From CAYYFX01 sp964571855 (GTDB taxonomy: Bacteria > ARS69), in the NCBI GenBank assembly GCA_964571855.1, contig CAZNDO010000002.1:310001-374000 (forward strand): a stretch of DNA of 64,000 nucleotides, written 5' to 3'. The position numbers were made by a program, and so were the translations under genes. Position 1 is the first letter of the stretch; the number at the start of each line of letters is the position of its first letter. Shown here piece after piece: positions 28,556 through 37,198 of the stretch. The notes beneath the pieces were generated by a model that was given only the letters and a program-made list of their open reading frames with translations, searched no databases and was not told the origin of the DNA.

Positions 28556-29458
28556 TCATCGGGCCCGCCCCGCCACGAACCGCACCAGCCCCGCCAGCCC
28601 GTCCCCGGCCGGCCCGAAGCCCCCGGCGAGCCCGGCCGCCTGCTCCGCGAGCTCCTCGACGCACCGGCGCGACCCGGCGACGCCCAGGACGCGGGGGTAG
28701 GTGGCCTTGCCGCGCGCGCGGTCCCGACCGGAGGACTTCCGCAGCTCCGCGGACCGGCCGGTCTCGTCCAGCAGGTCGTCCGCGATCTGGAACATCAGCC
28801 CCAGCGTGGCGCCGAACCGCGCGAGGCGCTCCAGCGCAGCCGCATCCGCGCCCCCCGCGAGGCCGCCCAGCCGGCAGGCCGCGCCGAACAGCGCGCCCGT
28901 CTTGTGGGCGTGGATGGTCCGGAGCGCGTCCAGGTCCACGTCCGCCCGGCCCTCGGCCTCCACGTCGGCGGCCTGGCCGCCCACCATCCCGGCGGCGCCC
29001 GCGGCGTCCGCGAGCACCGTCACCATCGCCGCGCGCACGCCGGCGGGCAGCTCCTCCGCCTCGCCCAGCACGCCGAACGCGCGCGTGAGCAGGCCGTCTC
29101 CCGCCAGCACCGCGAGCGCCTCGCCGTACACGCGGTGGTTCGACGGGCGGCCGCGCCGGAAGTCGTCGTCGTCCATGCACGGCAGGTCGTCGTGGATCAG
29201 CGAGTACGTGTGCACCAGCTCCAGCGCGGCGGCCGGCGCCTCGGCCCGGGCCACCGCCGCCTCGCCGCCCACGGCCTCGCACGCCGCGAAGCACAGCACC
29301 GGTCGGATGCGTTTCCCGCCGGCGTCGAGCGAGTAGCGCATGGCCTCGTGCAGCCGGGCCGTCGCGTCGCCGGCCGCCGGCGGCAGCGCGCGCGCCAGCG
29401 CCCGCTCCACGGCGGGTCCGAACCGCGCGAGGAGCGACTCCAGCGCGGTCGCGGTCAC
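28556..29458 (-). CDS. ispA: Polyprenyl synthetase (farnesyl/geranylgeranyl diphosphate synthase)
   Basis: 300-residue all-helical enzyme that builds short-chain isoprenyl diphosphates. The first Asp-rich motif is IHDDLPCMDDDDFRRG and the second LMFQIADDLLDETG; GGKRIRPVLCF is the upstream IPP-binding motif. The chain length cannot be judged safely, but FPP or GGPP is usual for IspA-like proteins in this position. It starts with GTG at 29458, overlapping the xseB stop (GTGA). Confidence 0.93.
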   Translation of the reverse strand: MTATALESLLARFGPAVERALARALPPAAGDATARLHEAMRYSLDAGGKRIRPVLCFAACEAVGGEAAVARAEAPAAALELVHTYSLIHDDLPCMDDDDFRRGRPSNHRVYGEALAVLAGDGLLTRAFGVLGEAEELPAGVRAAMVTVLADAAGAAGMVGGQAADVEAEGRADVDLDALRTIHAHKTGALFGAACRLGGLAGGADAAALERLARFGATLGLMFQIADDLLDETGRSAELRKSSGRDRARGKATYPRVLGVAGSRRCVEELAEQAAGLAGGFGPAGDGLAGLVRFVAGRAR

Positions 29459-29724
29459 GCGTCCTCCTCCGGCAGGTCCATGGGCGCGAGCGAGAAGCCG
29501 TCGCGCTCCGGCACGAGCTTGCGGATGCGATCCTCCGCGTCCGCGAGCAGCGCCTGGCAGCGCTTCGAGAGGCGCACGCCCTCCTCGAACAGCGCGAGCC
29601 CCTCGTCCAGCGAGGCCTCGCCCCGATCCAGCCGGCCGACGATATCCTCGAGCCGCGCGAGCGACTCCTCGAAGCCGGCCTCCCCGGATCCCGGTGTCCC
29701 GGCGCCGCGGTCCTCAGTGCCCAT
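29455..29724 (-). CDS. xseB: Exodeoxyribonuclease VII small subunit
   Basis: 89-residue helical subunit of exonuclease VII. The conserved core is FEESLARLEDIVGRLDRGEA followed by LDEGLALFEEGVRLSKRC. The ATG at 29724 follows GGAAGGGCGGAG and lies 11 nt inside the end of xseA, so the two subunits are probably translationally linked. Confidence 0.93.
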   Translation of the reverse strand: MGTEDRGAGTPGSGEAGFEESLARLEDIVGRLDRGEASLDEGLALFEEGVRLSKRCQALLADAEDRIRKLVPERDGFSLAPMDLPEEDA

Positions 29725-30976
29725 GCGCTCCGCCCTTCCGTGCCGTTCCGTTCGCGGGGTCCACGCGCTCGACCCGGCAGTCCAGCGCACCCTCGGCCAC
29801 GCGGACCGTCACCGCGTCGCCGGGCGCCGCGTCGTCCGCGCGGCGCAGCACGCGCCCCGACGGGAGCTGCGCGATGGCATAGCCGCGCTCCAGGATCCGC
29901 AGCGGCGAGAGGGCGTCCAGCCGTCCCGCGGCCGCGCCCCAGCGGAGCCGGCGGCGCTCCACGCCGCGGTGCGCCGCGCCTTCCAGCCGGTCCCGCAGCC
30001 GGTCCAGATCCTGGGCCCGGCGGCGCACGTACGCCAGCGGGCCGCGGAAGGCGGCGGAGCGCGCGAGCAGCATGACCCGTTCCCGCCGGGCGCGCAAGAG
30101 CGCGCGCACCGAGGCCTCGGCCTTCGCGGCCAGCCGGGCCACGTGCGCGAGCGCCTCGCGCCGTTCCGGCGCGATCACCTCCGCGCCGGCCGACGGCGTG
30201 GGCGCGCGCACGTCGGCGACCCAGTCCGCGATCGTGCGGTCCACCTCGTGCCCCACCGCCGACACCACCGGGGTCCGGCAGGCGTGGATCGCGCGGGCCA
30301 CGACCTCCTCGTTGAACGCCTGCAGGTCCTCCAGCGATCCGCCACCGCGCGTGACCAGGATCACGTCGCAGCCGCCCCAGCGGTCCAGGTCCGCGATGCC
30401 GCGCGCCACGTCCCGGGCCGCGCCCTCGCCCTGCACGCGCGCGTCCCGCACCACGAGGCGCACGTTCGGGGCGCGGCGGCGCAGCACGGTGGAAACGTCG
30501 TGCAGCGCGGCCCCGGCGGCGGACGTGACCACGCCCACCACGCGCGGATGGCGCGGTAGCGCCCGCTTGCGCGCGGGGTCGAACAGCCCTTCCTTCTCCA
30601 GGCGGTCGAACGTCTGCCGGAACGCGAGTTCCAGCGGCCCGAGCCCGGACGGCTCCATGCGCTGCGCCTGGATCTGGAAGTTGCCCTGCGCCTCGTACAG
30701 CGTGAGCTGTCCGAACACGCGCACGGCGAGGCCGTCCGCCGGCTGGAACTTCACGCGGCGCAGGTCGCTGCGGAACATCACCCCGCGCAGCGACGCGCGC
30801 TCGTCCTTCAGCGTGAAGTACAGGTGGCCGGACGTGTGCACGCGCGCGTTGGAGAGCTCGCCCTCCACCCACACGCCGCTCCACTCCGAGGCGAGCCAGC
30901 GTCCGACCCGCCTCGTGAGCTCCGAGACGGTCCAGACGTGCTCAGCCTGATCCGACCAGATGCCGGTCTGCCGCAT
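29714..30976 (-). CDS. xseA: Exodeoxyribonuclease VII large subunit
   Basis: 420-residue catalytic subunit that degrades single-stranded DNA. It has an N-terminal OB-fold (WTVSELTRRV, VWVEGELSNARVHTSGHLYFTL), the central nuclease domain with VVGVVTSAAGAALHDV, GGGSLEDLQAFNEE and SAVGHEVDRTIADWVAD, and a C-terminal coiled coil. The ATG at 30976 lies 35 nt inside the end of folD, an unusually long overlap for this locus. Confidence 0.94.
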   Translation of the reverse strand: MRQTGIWSDQAEHVWTVSELTRRVGRWLASEWSGVWVEGELSNARVHTSGHLYFTLKDERASLRGVMFRSDLRRVKFQPADGLAVRVFGQLTLYEAQGNFQIQAQRMEPSGLGPLELAFRQTFDRLEKEGLFDPARKRALPRHPRVVGVVTSAAGAALHDVSTVLRRRAPNVRLVVRDARVQGEGAARDVARGIADLDRWGGCDVILVTRGGGSLEDLQAFNEEVVARAIHACRTPVVSAVGHEVDRTIADWVADVRAPTPSAGAEVIAPERREALAHVARLAAKAEASVRALLRARRERVMLLARSAAFRGPLAYVRRRAQDLDRLRDRLEGAAHRGVERRRLRWGAAAGRLDALSPLRILERGYAIAQLPSGRVLRRADDAAPGDAVTVRVAEGALDCRVERVDPANGTARKGGAHGH

Positions 30977-31850
30977 GGGCCTCCGCCGCTTGCACCGTGT
31001 TCGCCAACAGCATGGCGATGGTCATGGGCCCCACGCCGCCCGGGACCGGCGTGATCCACGACGCGACCTCCCGCACCGCGTCGAAGTCCACGTCGCCCAC
31101 GAGGCGCGACCCCTTCGGCGCCGCCGGATCGTCGACGCGGTTGATGCCCACGTCCACGACGACCGCGCCCGGCTTCACCATGTCCGCGGTCACCGTGTTC
31201 GCCCGGCCGACCGCCGCCACCACGATGTCCCCCTGCCGGCACACGGCGGCCAGGTCCGCGGAGCGCGAGTGCGCCACGGTCACGGTGGCGTCCCCCCGCT
31301 TCCCCTTCAACAGGAGCAGCGACGCGAGCGGCCGCCCCACGAGGTTCGACCGGCCGACGATCACCACGTGCCGCCCCGGGATCGGGATGCCCGCGCGCCC
31401 CAGGAGCTCCACCACGCCGGCCGGCGTGCACGGGGCGAAGCGCGGCGTTCCCCGCGCCAGCTCGCCCACGTTCACCGGGTGCAGGCCGTCCACGTCCTTC
31501 GCGGGCGGGATGCAGCGCACCACGCGCTCCGCATCCAGCCCGCGCGGCAGGGGCAGCTGCACGAGGATGCCGTGCACGGACGCGTCCGCGCCCAGCCCCT
31601 CCACGATGCGCTCCAGCTCCGCCTGCGCCGTGGACGCCGGCAGCTCCATCGTCTCCGCGTCGATGCCGATCTCGCGCGCGGACTTCCCCTTGTTGCGCAC
31701 GTACACCTGCGACGCGGGGTCGTCGCCCACCAGCACCACGCGCAGGCACGGGGGCACGCCGGCCTCCCGCAGCCTCGCCACGCGCGCGCGCAGGTCCTCG
31801 CGCACCGCGCGCGCCGTTTCCTTCCCGTCCAGGATCCTCGCCGCCATCAT
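30942..31850 (-). CDS. folD: Bifunctional methylenetetrahydrofolate dehydrogenase/cyclohydrolase
   Basis: 302-residue one-carbon enzyme that interconverts methylene-, methenyl- and 10-formyl-tetrahydrofolate. The substrate motif SQVYVRNKGKSAREIG contains the catalytic Lys; ILVQLPLPRGLD, PPAKDVDGLHP, the NADP-binding VIVGRSNLVGRPLA and the C-terminal TPVPGGVGPMTIAMLL are intact. Of two adjacent ATGs, the first (31850) gives an ATGA overlap with the upstream gene. Confidence 0.95.
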   Translation of the reverse strand: MMAARILDGKETARAVREDLRARVARLREAGVPPCLRVVLVGDDPASQVYVRNKGKSAREIGIDAETMELPASTAQAELERIVEGLGADASVHGILVQLPLPRGLDAERVVRCIPPAKDVDGLHPVNVGELARGTPRFAPCTPAGVVELLGRAGIPIPGRHVVIVGRSNLVGRPLASLLLLKGKRGDATVTVAHSRSADLAAVCRQGDIVVAAVGRANTVTADMVKPGAVVVDVGINRVDDPAAPKGSRLVGDVDFDAVREVASWITPVPGGVGPMTIAMLLANTVQAAEAHAADRHLVGSG

Positions 31851-32656
31851 CCGCCCTCCGCGAGCCGCCGCTGGATGTGTCGGATCGACGTCGCGCGGCC
31901 CGTGGCGGGGTCGACGTCGATCACCGTGCCGTCCAGTCTCAGGTCCCCCGTGGCCGGCTCGAACCTCGTGGGCATGCCGGTGAGGAACCGCTTCAGCGAG
32001 GCGGGCCACTCCATGCCGATGACGCCCTCGTACCCGCCGGTCATCCCGGCGTCCGTCTGGTAGGCCGTCCCCTTCGGCAGGACCCGCGCGTCCGCCGTGG
32101 GCACGTGCGTGTGCGTTCCCACCACGGCCGACGCGAGCCCGTCCACGTGCCAGGCGAACGCCTGCTTCTCCGAGGACGCCTCCGCGTGGAAGTCCACGAA
32201 CAGGACCGCCGTGTCCGCGCGCATCTCCTCCAGCGCGCGCCGGCCGACCCGGAACGGGTCGTCCGCGGGCGGCAGGAACACCCGGCCGATCAGGTTCAGC
32301 ACGCCCACCCGCACGCCGCGCGCGCCCTCGAACACGCCGTACCCGTGGCCGGGCGCGCCGGGCGGGATGTTCGCCGGGCGCAGGATCCGCTCGTCCTCCT
32401 CCAGCAGGTCGCCCGCGTCGGACTTGTCCCAGGTGTGGTTCCCGCCGGTCAGGACGTCCGCGCCGCACTCGAACAGCGCCGCGGCGGAGCGGCGGTCGAA
32501 GCCGAATCCGCCCGCCGAGTTCTCCGCGTTGACGATGACGAAGTCCGCGCCCTCCTCCCGCTTCAGCGCCGGGAGGATCTCGCGGGCCACGCGCCGCCCC
32601 GGCCGGCCCACGACGTCGCCGACGAAGAGCAGGCGGACCCGTTCGGGTTCGGTCAC
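31847..32656 (-). CDS. YmdB-like metallophosphoesterase
   Basis: 269-residue calcineurin-type phosphoesterase of the TIGR00282/YmdB group, whose Bacillus member cleaves 2',3'-cyclic nucleotides. Metal-binding motifs are FVGDVVGRPGR, VNAENSAGGFG, TGGNHTWDK and the late VVGTHTHVPTADARVLP. It starts with GTG at 32656, overlapping zapA. The place between zapA and folD is common for the family. Confidence 0.9.
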   Translation of the reverse strand: MTEPERVRLLFVGDVVGRPGRRVAREILPALKREEGADFVIVNAENSAGGFGFDRRSAAALFECGADVLTGGNHTWDKSDAGDLLEEDERILRPANIPPGAPGHGYGVFEGARGVRVGVLNLIGRVFLPPADDPFRVGRRALEEMRADTAVLFVDFHAEASSEKQAFAWHVDGLASAVVGTHTHVPTADARVLPKGTAYQTDAGMTGGYEGVIGMEWPASLKRFLTGMPTRFEPATGDLRLDGTVIDVDPATGRATSIRHIQRRLAEGG

Positions 32657-33000
32657 CCGCGCGCCCCCGCGCGCGCGGCGCCCGTCGCGGGGACTCGCTC
32701 CCCCGGGTCGGACGGCGCGATCTCCTCGAGGCGCTGCAGGAGGTGCAGCACGCGGCGATCCGTCTCCGCGGCGCCGCCGTTGCCGTCGCGGCGCAGCCGG
32801 TGCAGCTCCTCGGCGAGGTTCAGCGCGGTGAGCACGGCGGCCTGCAGCGGCGTGCCCGTGGTCATGCGGGCCAGGATGGCGCGCATCCCCTCGTCCACGT
32901 GGCGCGCGACGGCGTCCACGAACTCGGGGCTCTCGTCCGTGCGGATCCGGTACTCCTGGTCGAGGATGCGGACCGAGGTGGTCCGGGACTCGGAGACCAT
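32653..33000 (-). CDS. zapA: Cell division protein ZapA
   Basis: 115-residue FtsZ-ring-associated protein. The N-terminal globular part (SVRILDQEYRIRTDESPEFV) and the following helix (LTALNLAEELHRLR) match ZapA. The C-terminus is a polar extension. The ATG at 33000 follows GGGGGAGGGCGC. It is next to a ZapB-like gene, which strengthens both calls. Confidence 0.85.
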   Translation of the reverse strand: MVSESRTTSVRILDQEYRIRTDESPEFVDAVARHVDEGMRAILARMTTGTPLQAAVLTALNLAEELHRLRRDGNGGAAETDRRVLHLLQRLEEIAPSDPGERVPATGAARAGARG

Positions 33001-33017
33001 GCGCCCTCCCCGGGGGA

Positions 33018-33293
33018 TCACCCCTCCAGCGTCTTGATCTTCCCGACCATCGTCTCGATGCGCGCGCGCACCCGCTCCAGCTTCCTCTCGAGGTCCGCGC
33101 AGCGCGCGCGCAGCGCCTCCGCGTCCGTGCGGGCCGCGCCGTGGGACCCCAGGTCCCGGGTCAGCGCCGCCACGCGGTCCTTCAGGGCGCGGGTCTCCTC
33201 CCGGAGCGTCTCGTTCTCCGCGCGGAGTTCCCGCACGGTCGTGACGCACACGTCCACCTTGTCTTCCAGGCGATCCAGGAGCTCCAGGTCCAT
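33018..33293 (-). CDS. zapB: ZapB-like coiled-coil cell division protein
   Basis: 91 residues, almost entirely one coiled coil. The N-terminus MDLELLDRLEDKVDVCVTTV resembles ZapB, which bundles FtsZ through ZapA. Heptads continue through LRAENETLREETRALKDRV to the C-terminus. The ATG at 33293 is preceded by GGAGGGACG. The call rests on length, coiled-coil character and the neighbouring zapA. Confidence 0.65.
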   Translation of the reverse strand: MDLELLDRLEDKVDVCVTTVRELRAENETLREETRALKDRVAALTRDLGSHGAARTDAEALRARCADLERKLERVRARIETMVGKIKTLEG

Positions 33294-33322
33294 CGTCCCT
33301 CCGCGCGGCCGCGATGTCGATG

Positions 33323-35716
33323 TCAGCGGAGGCGCGCGGCGTGGCGGGTCCGGACCGCGTCCACGATGCGCGCCACCTGCGCGTCGACCTCGTCGCTCTT
33401 CAGGCTCCGGTCCGGGGCCCGGAACACCAGGGTGAACGCGAGGCTCCGCTCGCCGTCGGCCAGCGGCGCCCCTTCGTACACGTCGAACAGGCGGCACTCC
33501 TCCAGGAGCTCGCCCCCCGACGACGCGATCGTGCCGGCCAGGTCCGCGTGGCGCACGCCGGCCGGCGCCACGAAGGCCAGATCCCGGGAGGCGCCGGGAT
33601 GACGCGGCACGGGGCGGTAGACGCGCGGACCGGCGGAGCGCTCCTGCGCCGCCAGGTCCAGCTCGGCCAGGAACACCGGGAGTTCCGGCGGGAGATCCCA
33701 GGCGCGGCGGACTTCCTTGCCGGCCTCCCCGAAGAAGCCGACGGACGATCCGCCGATCCGGACGGGCCCCCCCGCATCCGGTACGAAGAGCGCCGGGTGA
33801 AGCAGGCCCGGAACGTCCTCGCCCGCCTCCAGCGGCGCTCCCCAGAACTCTTCGACGTATACTTCCACCAATCCCTTCATGTCAAAGAGATCGCAGGACT
33901 TGTCCGCCAGGGAGTGACCGGCGGACAACCCCCGTCCGGCGAGCAGGATGGCGGCGCGAGGACGCTCCCGCACCCCGCCGGACGGCAGCAGCGCGTACGT
34001 CCGCGAGACCTCGAACAGCGCGAGGTCCGGGGTGGAGCGCGCGCGGTTCGTGGCCAGCACCTGCACGAGGGACGGCAGCAGCGTGCCGCGCAGCGCGTCG
34101 CGATCCGCGGACAGCGGGTTGCGCACCGGAACCGGCGGCGCGAAGTAGCCGCTCGGGTCCGCGAACGGCGCCTCGCGCGCCCCGTCCACCAGCCCCGGCG
34201 TGACGACCTCGGTGAGACCCAGCCCGAGGAGGATCCGGCGCGCGCGCTCCGTCGCGTCGATCTCCGGCGCGGCCACCGCCGCGCCCGCGGCGTGCACACG
34301 GACGGAGTCCGGGATGTTGTCGTAGCCGAACACGCGGCCGACCTCCTCCACGAGGTCCTCCTCGGCGAGCAGGTCGGCGCGCCAGCTCGGGGGCGTGGCC
34401 GTCCAGCCGTCGCGCGCGGGCTCCACGGCCAGGCCGAGGCGGACGAGGATGCGCTCCACCTCCGCGCCCGGGATGTCCGCGCCGAGGATGCGGGCGAGCG
34501 TGCGCGCGCGCAGAGGGATGCGGCGCAGCGCCGGCGGTCGCGGGTAGGCGTCCGCGGCGTGCGCGAGGCGCGCGCCCGGGCACAGGGACAGCAGCAGGTC
34601 CACCGCGCGATCGAGCGCCGCGGGCAGCCCCTCGGGATCCACGCCGCGCTCGAAGCGCGCGGACGCGTCCGTGGCCATGCCGAGGCGGCGCGCGCCGGCG
34701 CGCACGCGGCCCGGCGCGAACGACGCGCCCTCCAGCACGATCCCGCGCGTGGCCGCGGACACCGCGGTGGGATCCCCGCCCATGATGCCGCCCAGCGCGA
34801 CGGGGCCGGACCCGTCCGTGATCAGCAGCGCCTCCCCGGCGAGCGCGCGCTCCTTCCCGTCCAGCGTGACGAGCGTCTCCCCCGCCCGCGCGCGCCGGAC
34901 GCCCAGCGTGCGCCCGGAGAGCTTCGCCAGGTCGAAGGCGTGCATCGGGTGGCCGAGCTCGAGCAGCACGTAGTTCGTCACGTCCACGAGGTTCAGGATG
35001 GGCCGCACGCCGCACGCCTCGAGGCGCCCGCGCAGCCATGCGGGCGACGGCCCCGGCGTGACCCCCTCGATCACACGGGCGCAGTACCGCGGGCAGTCCG
35101 CGGGATCCTCGATCTCCACGCGCCACGGCCCGGCGTCCGCGGTCCGCCGTTCCGCGCGCGGCGGCGTCAGCGGCAGGTCCAGCACCGCGGCCGCCTCCCG
35201 CGCCGTCCCGAGCACCGACATCCAGTCGCCGCGGTTGGACGTGGGCTCCGTGACGAGCGCCTCGCGCCCCCCGAGCACCTCCGCCAGCGGCCGCCCGAGC
35301 GGCGTGCCCTCCGGCAGCACGAGGATGCCGTCGTGGTTCTCCGACAGCCCCAGCTCCCGCTCGGAGCAGAGCATCCCCGCGGACTCCACCCCGCGGACCT
35401 TGCGCGCCGCGATCGTGAGCTCCCCGAACGTCGTGCCCGGTCGCGCCAGCGCCACGGTCTGGCCCGCCGCCACGTTCGGCGCGCCGCACACCACGGTGAC
35501 CGGCGCGCCGTCTCCGGCGTCCACGCGGCACACGGACAGCTTGTCGGCGTTCGGGTGCTTCGCGCACTCGGCCACGCGCGCGGTCACGACCAGCTCCGGC
35601 ACGTCCGGGCCGCGCTCCGCCGTGCACTCGAGGCCCGCGCGCGTGAGCGGCCCGGCCAGCTCCGCCGCGGACGGCGCCGGGGTCATCTCCCGCAGCCACT
35701 CCAGGGGGATCCTCAC
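33323..35716 (-). CDS. pheT: Phenylalanyl-tRNA synthetase beta subunit
   Basis: 797-residue beta subunit of the (alpha-beta)2 enzyme. In order: tRNA-binding EMAP-like domain (VVTARVAECAKHPNADKLSV), B3/B4 editing domain (NLVDVTNYVLLELGHPMHAFD), B5 domain, catalytic-like core and a C-terminal anticodon-binding FDX-ACB domain (RHPGASRDLAFVAP). It starts with GTG at 35716, overlapping the pheS stop (GTGA). Confidence 0.96.
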   Translation of the reverse strand: MRIPLEWLREMTPAPSAAELAGPLTRAGLECTAERGPDVPELVVTARVAECAKHPNADKLSVCRVDAGDGAPVTVVCGAPNVAAGQTVALARPGTTFGELTIAARKVRGVESAGMLCSERELGLSENHDGILVLPEGTPLGRPLAEVLGGREALVTEPTSNRGDWMSVLGTAREAAAVLDLPLTPPRAERRTADAGPWRVEIEDPADCPRYCARVIEGVTPGPSPAWLRGRLEACGVRPILNLVDVTNYVLLELGHPMHAFDLAKLSGRTLGVRRARAGETLVTLDGKERALAGEALLITDGSGPVALGGIMGGDPTAVSAATRGIVLEGASFAPGRVRAGARRLGMATDASARFERGVDPEGLPAALDRAVDLLLSLCPGARLAHAADAYPRPPALRRIPLRARTLARILGADIPGAEVERILVRLGLAVEPARDGWTATPPSWRADLLAEEDLVEEVGRVFGYDNIPDSVRVHAAGAAVAAPEIDATERARRILLGLGLTEVVTPGLVDGAREAPFADPSGYFAPPVPVRNPLSADRDALRGTLLPSLVQVLATNRARSTPDLALFEVSRTYALLPSGGVRERPRAAILLAGRGLSAGHSLADKSCDLFDMKGLVEVYVEEFWGAPLEAGEDVPGLLHPALFVPDAGGPVRIGGSSVGFFGEAGKEVRRAWDLPPELPVFLAELDLAAQERSAGPRVYRPVPRHPGASRDLAFVAPAGVRHADLAGTIASSGGELLEECRLFDVYEGAPLADGERSLAFTLVFRAPDRSLKSDEVDAQVARIVDAVRTRHAARLR

Positions 35717-36735
35717 GACACGCCCCCGAACTGGCGCAGGAAGCGCACGTCGTTCTCGTACAGGTACCGGATGTCCGGGATCCGGTGGCGCAGCATCGTG
35801 ATGCGGTCCGGCCCCATGCCGAACGCCCAGCCGGACACCGCCTCCGGGTCGTAGCCCACGGCGCGCAGCACGTTCGGGTGCACCATGCCGCAGCCCAGGA
35901 TCTCCACCCAGCCCGAACGCTTGCACACGGGACATCCCGTCCCGCCGCACACGGTGCAGGAAACGTCCAGCTCCAGCGACGGCTCCGTGAACGGGAAGTA
36001 GCTGCCGCGGAAGCGGACCCGCACGTCCGGGCCGAAGAACCGGCGCACGAACTCGCGCAGCGTGCCCTTCAGGTCGCCGAGCGTCACGTCGCGGTCCACG
36101 TGCAGCCCCTCCATCTGGAAGAAGAACGGCGAGTGGCTCGCGTCGAAGTGGTCGCGCCGGTACACGCGGCCCGGCGCGATCACGCGCACGGGCGGCGGCA
36201 CGGACTCCATCACGCGGATCTGCACGGGTGACATCTGCGTGCGCAGCAGGAGCCCCGGCCCGAGGAAGAACGAGTCGTGGTCCTCGCGCGTGGGGTGCCC
36301 CTCCGGGATGTTCAGTGCCTCGAAGTTGTAGCGGGGCGTCTCCACCTCCGGGCCGTCGGCCACGGAGAACCCCAGGCCCCGGAAGATCTCCACGAGCGTG
36401 TCGATGGTGGCGCGCAGCGGGTGCCGCCGGCCGAACGCGGGGCGGCGCCCGGGCAGCGTGAGGTCCACGGCCGGTCCGGCGGCGCTGGCGCCGTCCAGCG
36501 CCGCCTTGCGCGCGGCGACCGCCTCGTCCAACTGCTTGCGCACGTCGTTCCACGCGGCGCCGGCGGCGCGGCGCTCCTCCACCGGGAGCTCCGCCACGCC
36601 GCGCAGGTGCGCGGTGACCTCGCCCTTGCGGCCGAGCCACCTGAGACGCGCCGCCTCGAGGGCGTCGGGGTTGTCCGCGCCCCGGATCTCCGCCAGCGCG
36701 GTGTCCAGGGCGACCCGGGGATCCGCCGCGGCCAT
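35713..36735 (-). CDS. pheS: Phenylalanyl-tRNA synthetase alpha subunit
   Basis: 340-residue catalytic subunit. Class II motifs are visible: motif 1 near HPLRATIDTLVEIFRGLGF, motif 2 in GRVYRRDHFDASHSPFFFQMEG, and motif 3 in GFAFGMGPDRITMLRH-like SGWAFGMGPDRITML. A four-Cys segment (CTVCGGTGCPVCKRSG) is typical of one PheS subgroup. The ATG lies four bases after the rplT stop, giving translational coupling. Confidence 0.96.
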   Translation of the reverse strand: MAAADPRVALDTALAEIRGADNPDALEAARLRWLGRKGEVTAHLRGVAELPVEERRAAGAAWNDVRKQLDEAVAARKAALDGASAAGPAVDLTLPGRRPAFGRRHPLRATIDTLVEIFRGLGFSVADGPEVETPRYNFEALNIPEGHPTREDHDSFFLGPGLLLRTQMSPVQIRVMESVPPPVRVIAPGRVYRRDHFDASHSPFFFQMEGLHVDRDVTLGDLKGTLREFVRRFFGPDVRVRFRGSYFPFTEPSLELDVSCTVCGGTGCPVCKRSGWVEILGCGMVHPNVLRAVGYDPEAVSGWAFGMGPDRITMLRHRIPDIRYLYENDVRFLRQFGGVS

Positions 36736-36739
36736 GGCG

Positions 36740-37105
36740 CTACGCGGCGGCTTCGAGACGTTCCTTGGCGAGGGCGGCGAGCCCGGCGAACGCGGCCGGG
36801 TCCGTCAGCGCCAGCTCCGCCAGCACGCTGCGATCGAGCTCCACGTCCGCCTTCTTGAGACCCGCGATGAAGCGCGAGTAGCTCAGCCCGTGCACGCGGG
36901 CCGCGGCGTTGATGCGCACGATCCAGAGCTTGCGGAAGTCCCGCTTCTTCGCGCGCCGGTCCCGGAAGGCGTACTGCAGGCCCTTCTCCACGGCGTGGCG
37001 CGCCACGGTGTAGAGCTTGCGGCGGCCGCCGTAGTAGCCGCGGGCGGCCTTGAGGAGACGCTTGCGACGGCGGCGGGAGTCGTACGAACGGCGTGCGCGG
37101 GACAT
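36740..37105 (-). CDS. rplT: 50S ribosomal protein L20
   Basis: 121-residue L20 that binds 23S rRNA early in assembly. The basic N-terminus (SYDSRRRRKRLLKAARGYYG) and RDFRKLWIVRINAAARVHGLSYSRFI... segments are typical. A strong ribosome binding site (GGAAGGAGAG) precedes the ATG. infC is upstream as usual but the expected rpmI is missing from the 93-nt gap. In enterics L20 represses this operon; whether it does so here cannot be seen. Confidence 0.96.
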   Translation of the reverse strand: MSRARRSYDSRRRRKRLLKAARGYYGGRRKLYTVARHAVEKGLQYAFRDRRAKKRDFRKLWIVRINAAARVHGLSYSRFIAGLKKADVELDRSVLAELALTDPAAFAGLAALAKERLEAAA

Positions 37106-37198
37106 GGTTCTCTCCTTCCGGTCAGGGGGCTCCCTCGCGGGAGGCTTTCGGACCCCGTTCCCCGTGTGCCGGCCCGGCCCCCGCCGGGCGGCGCGACG

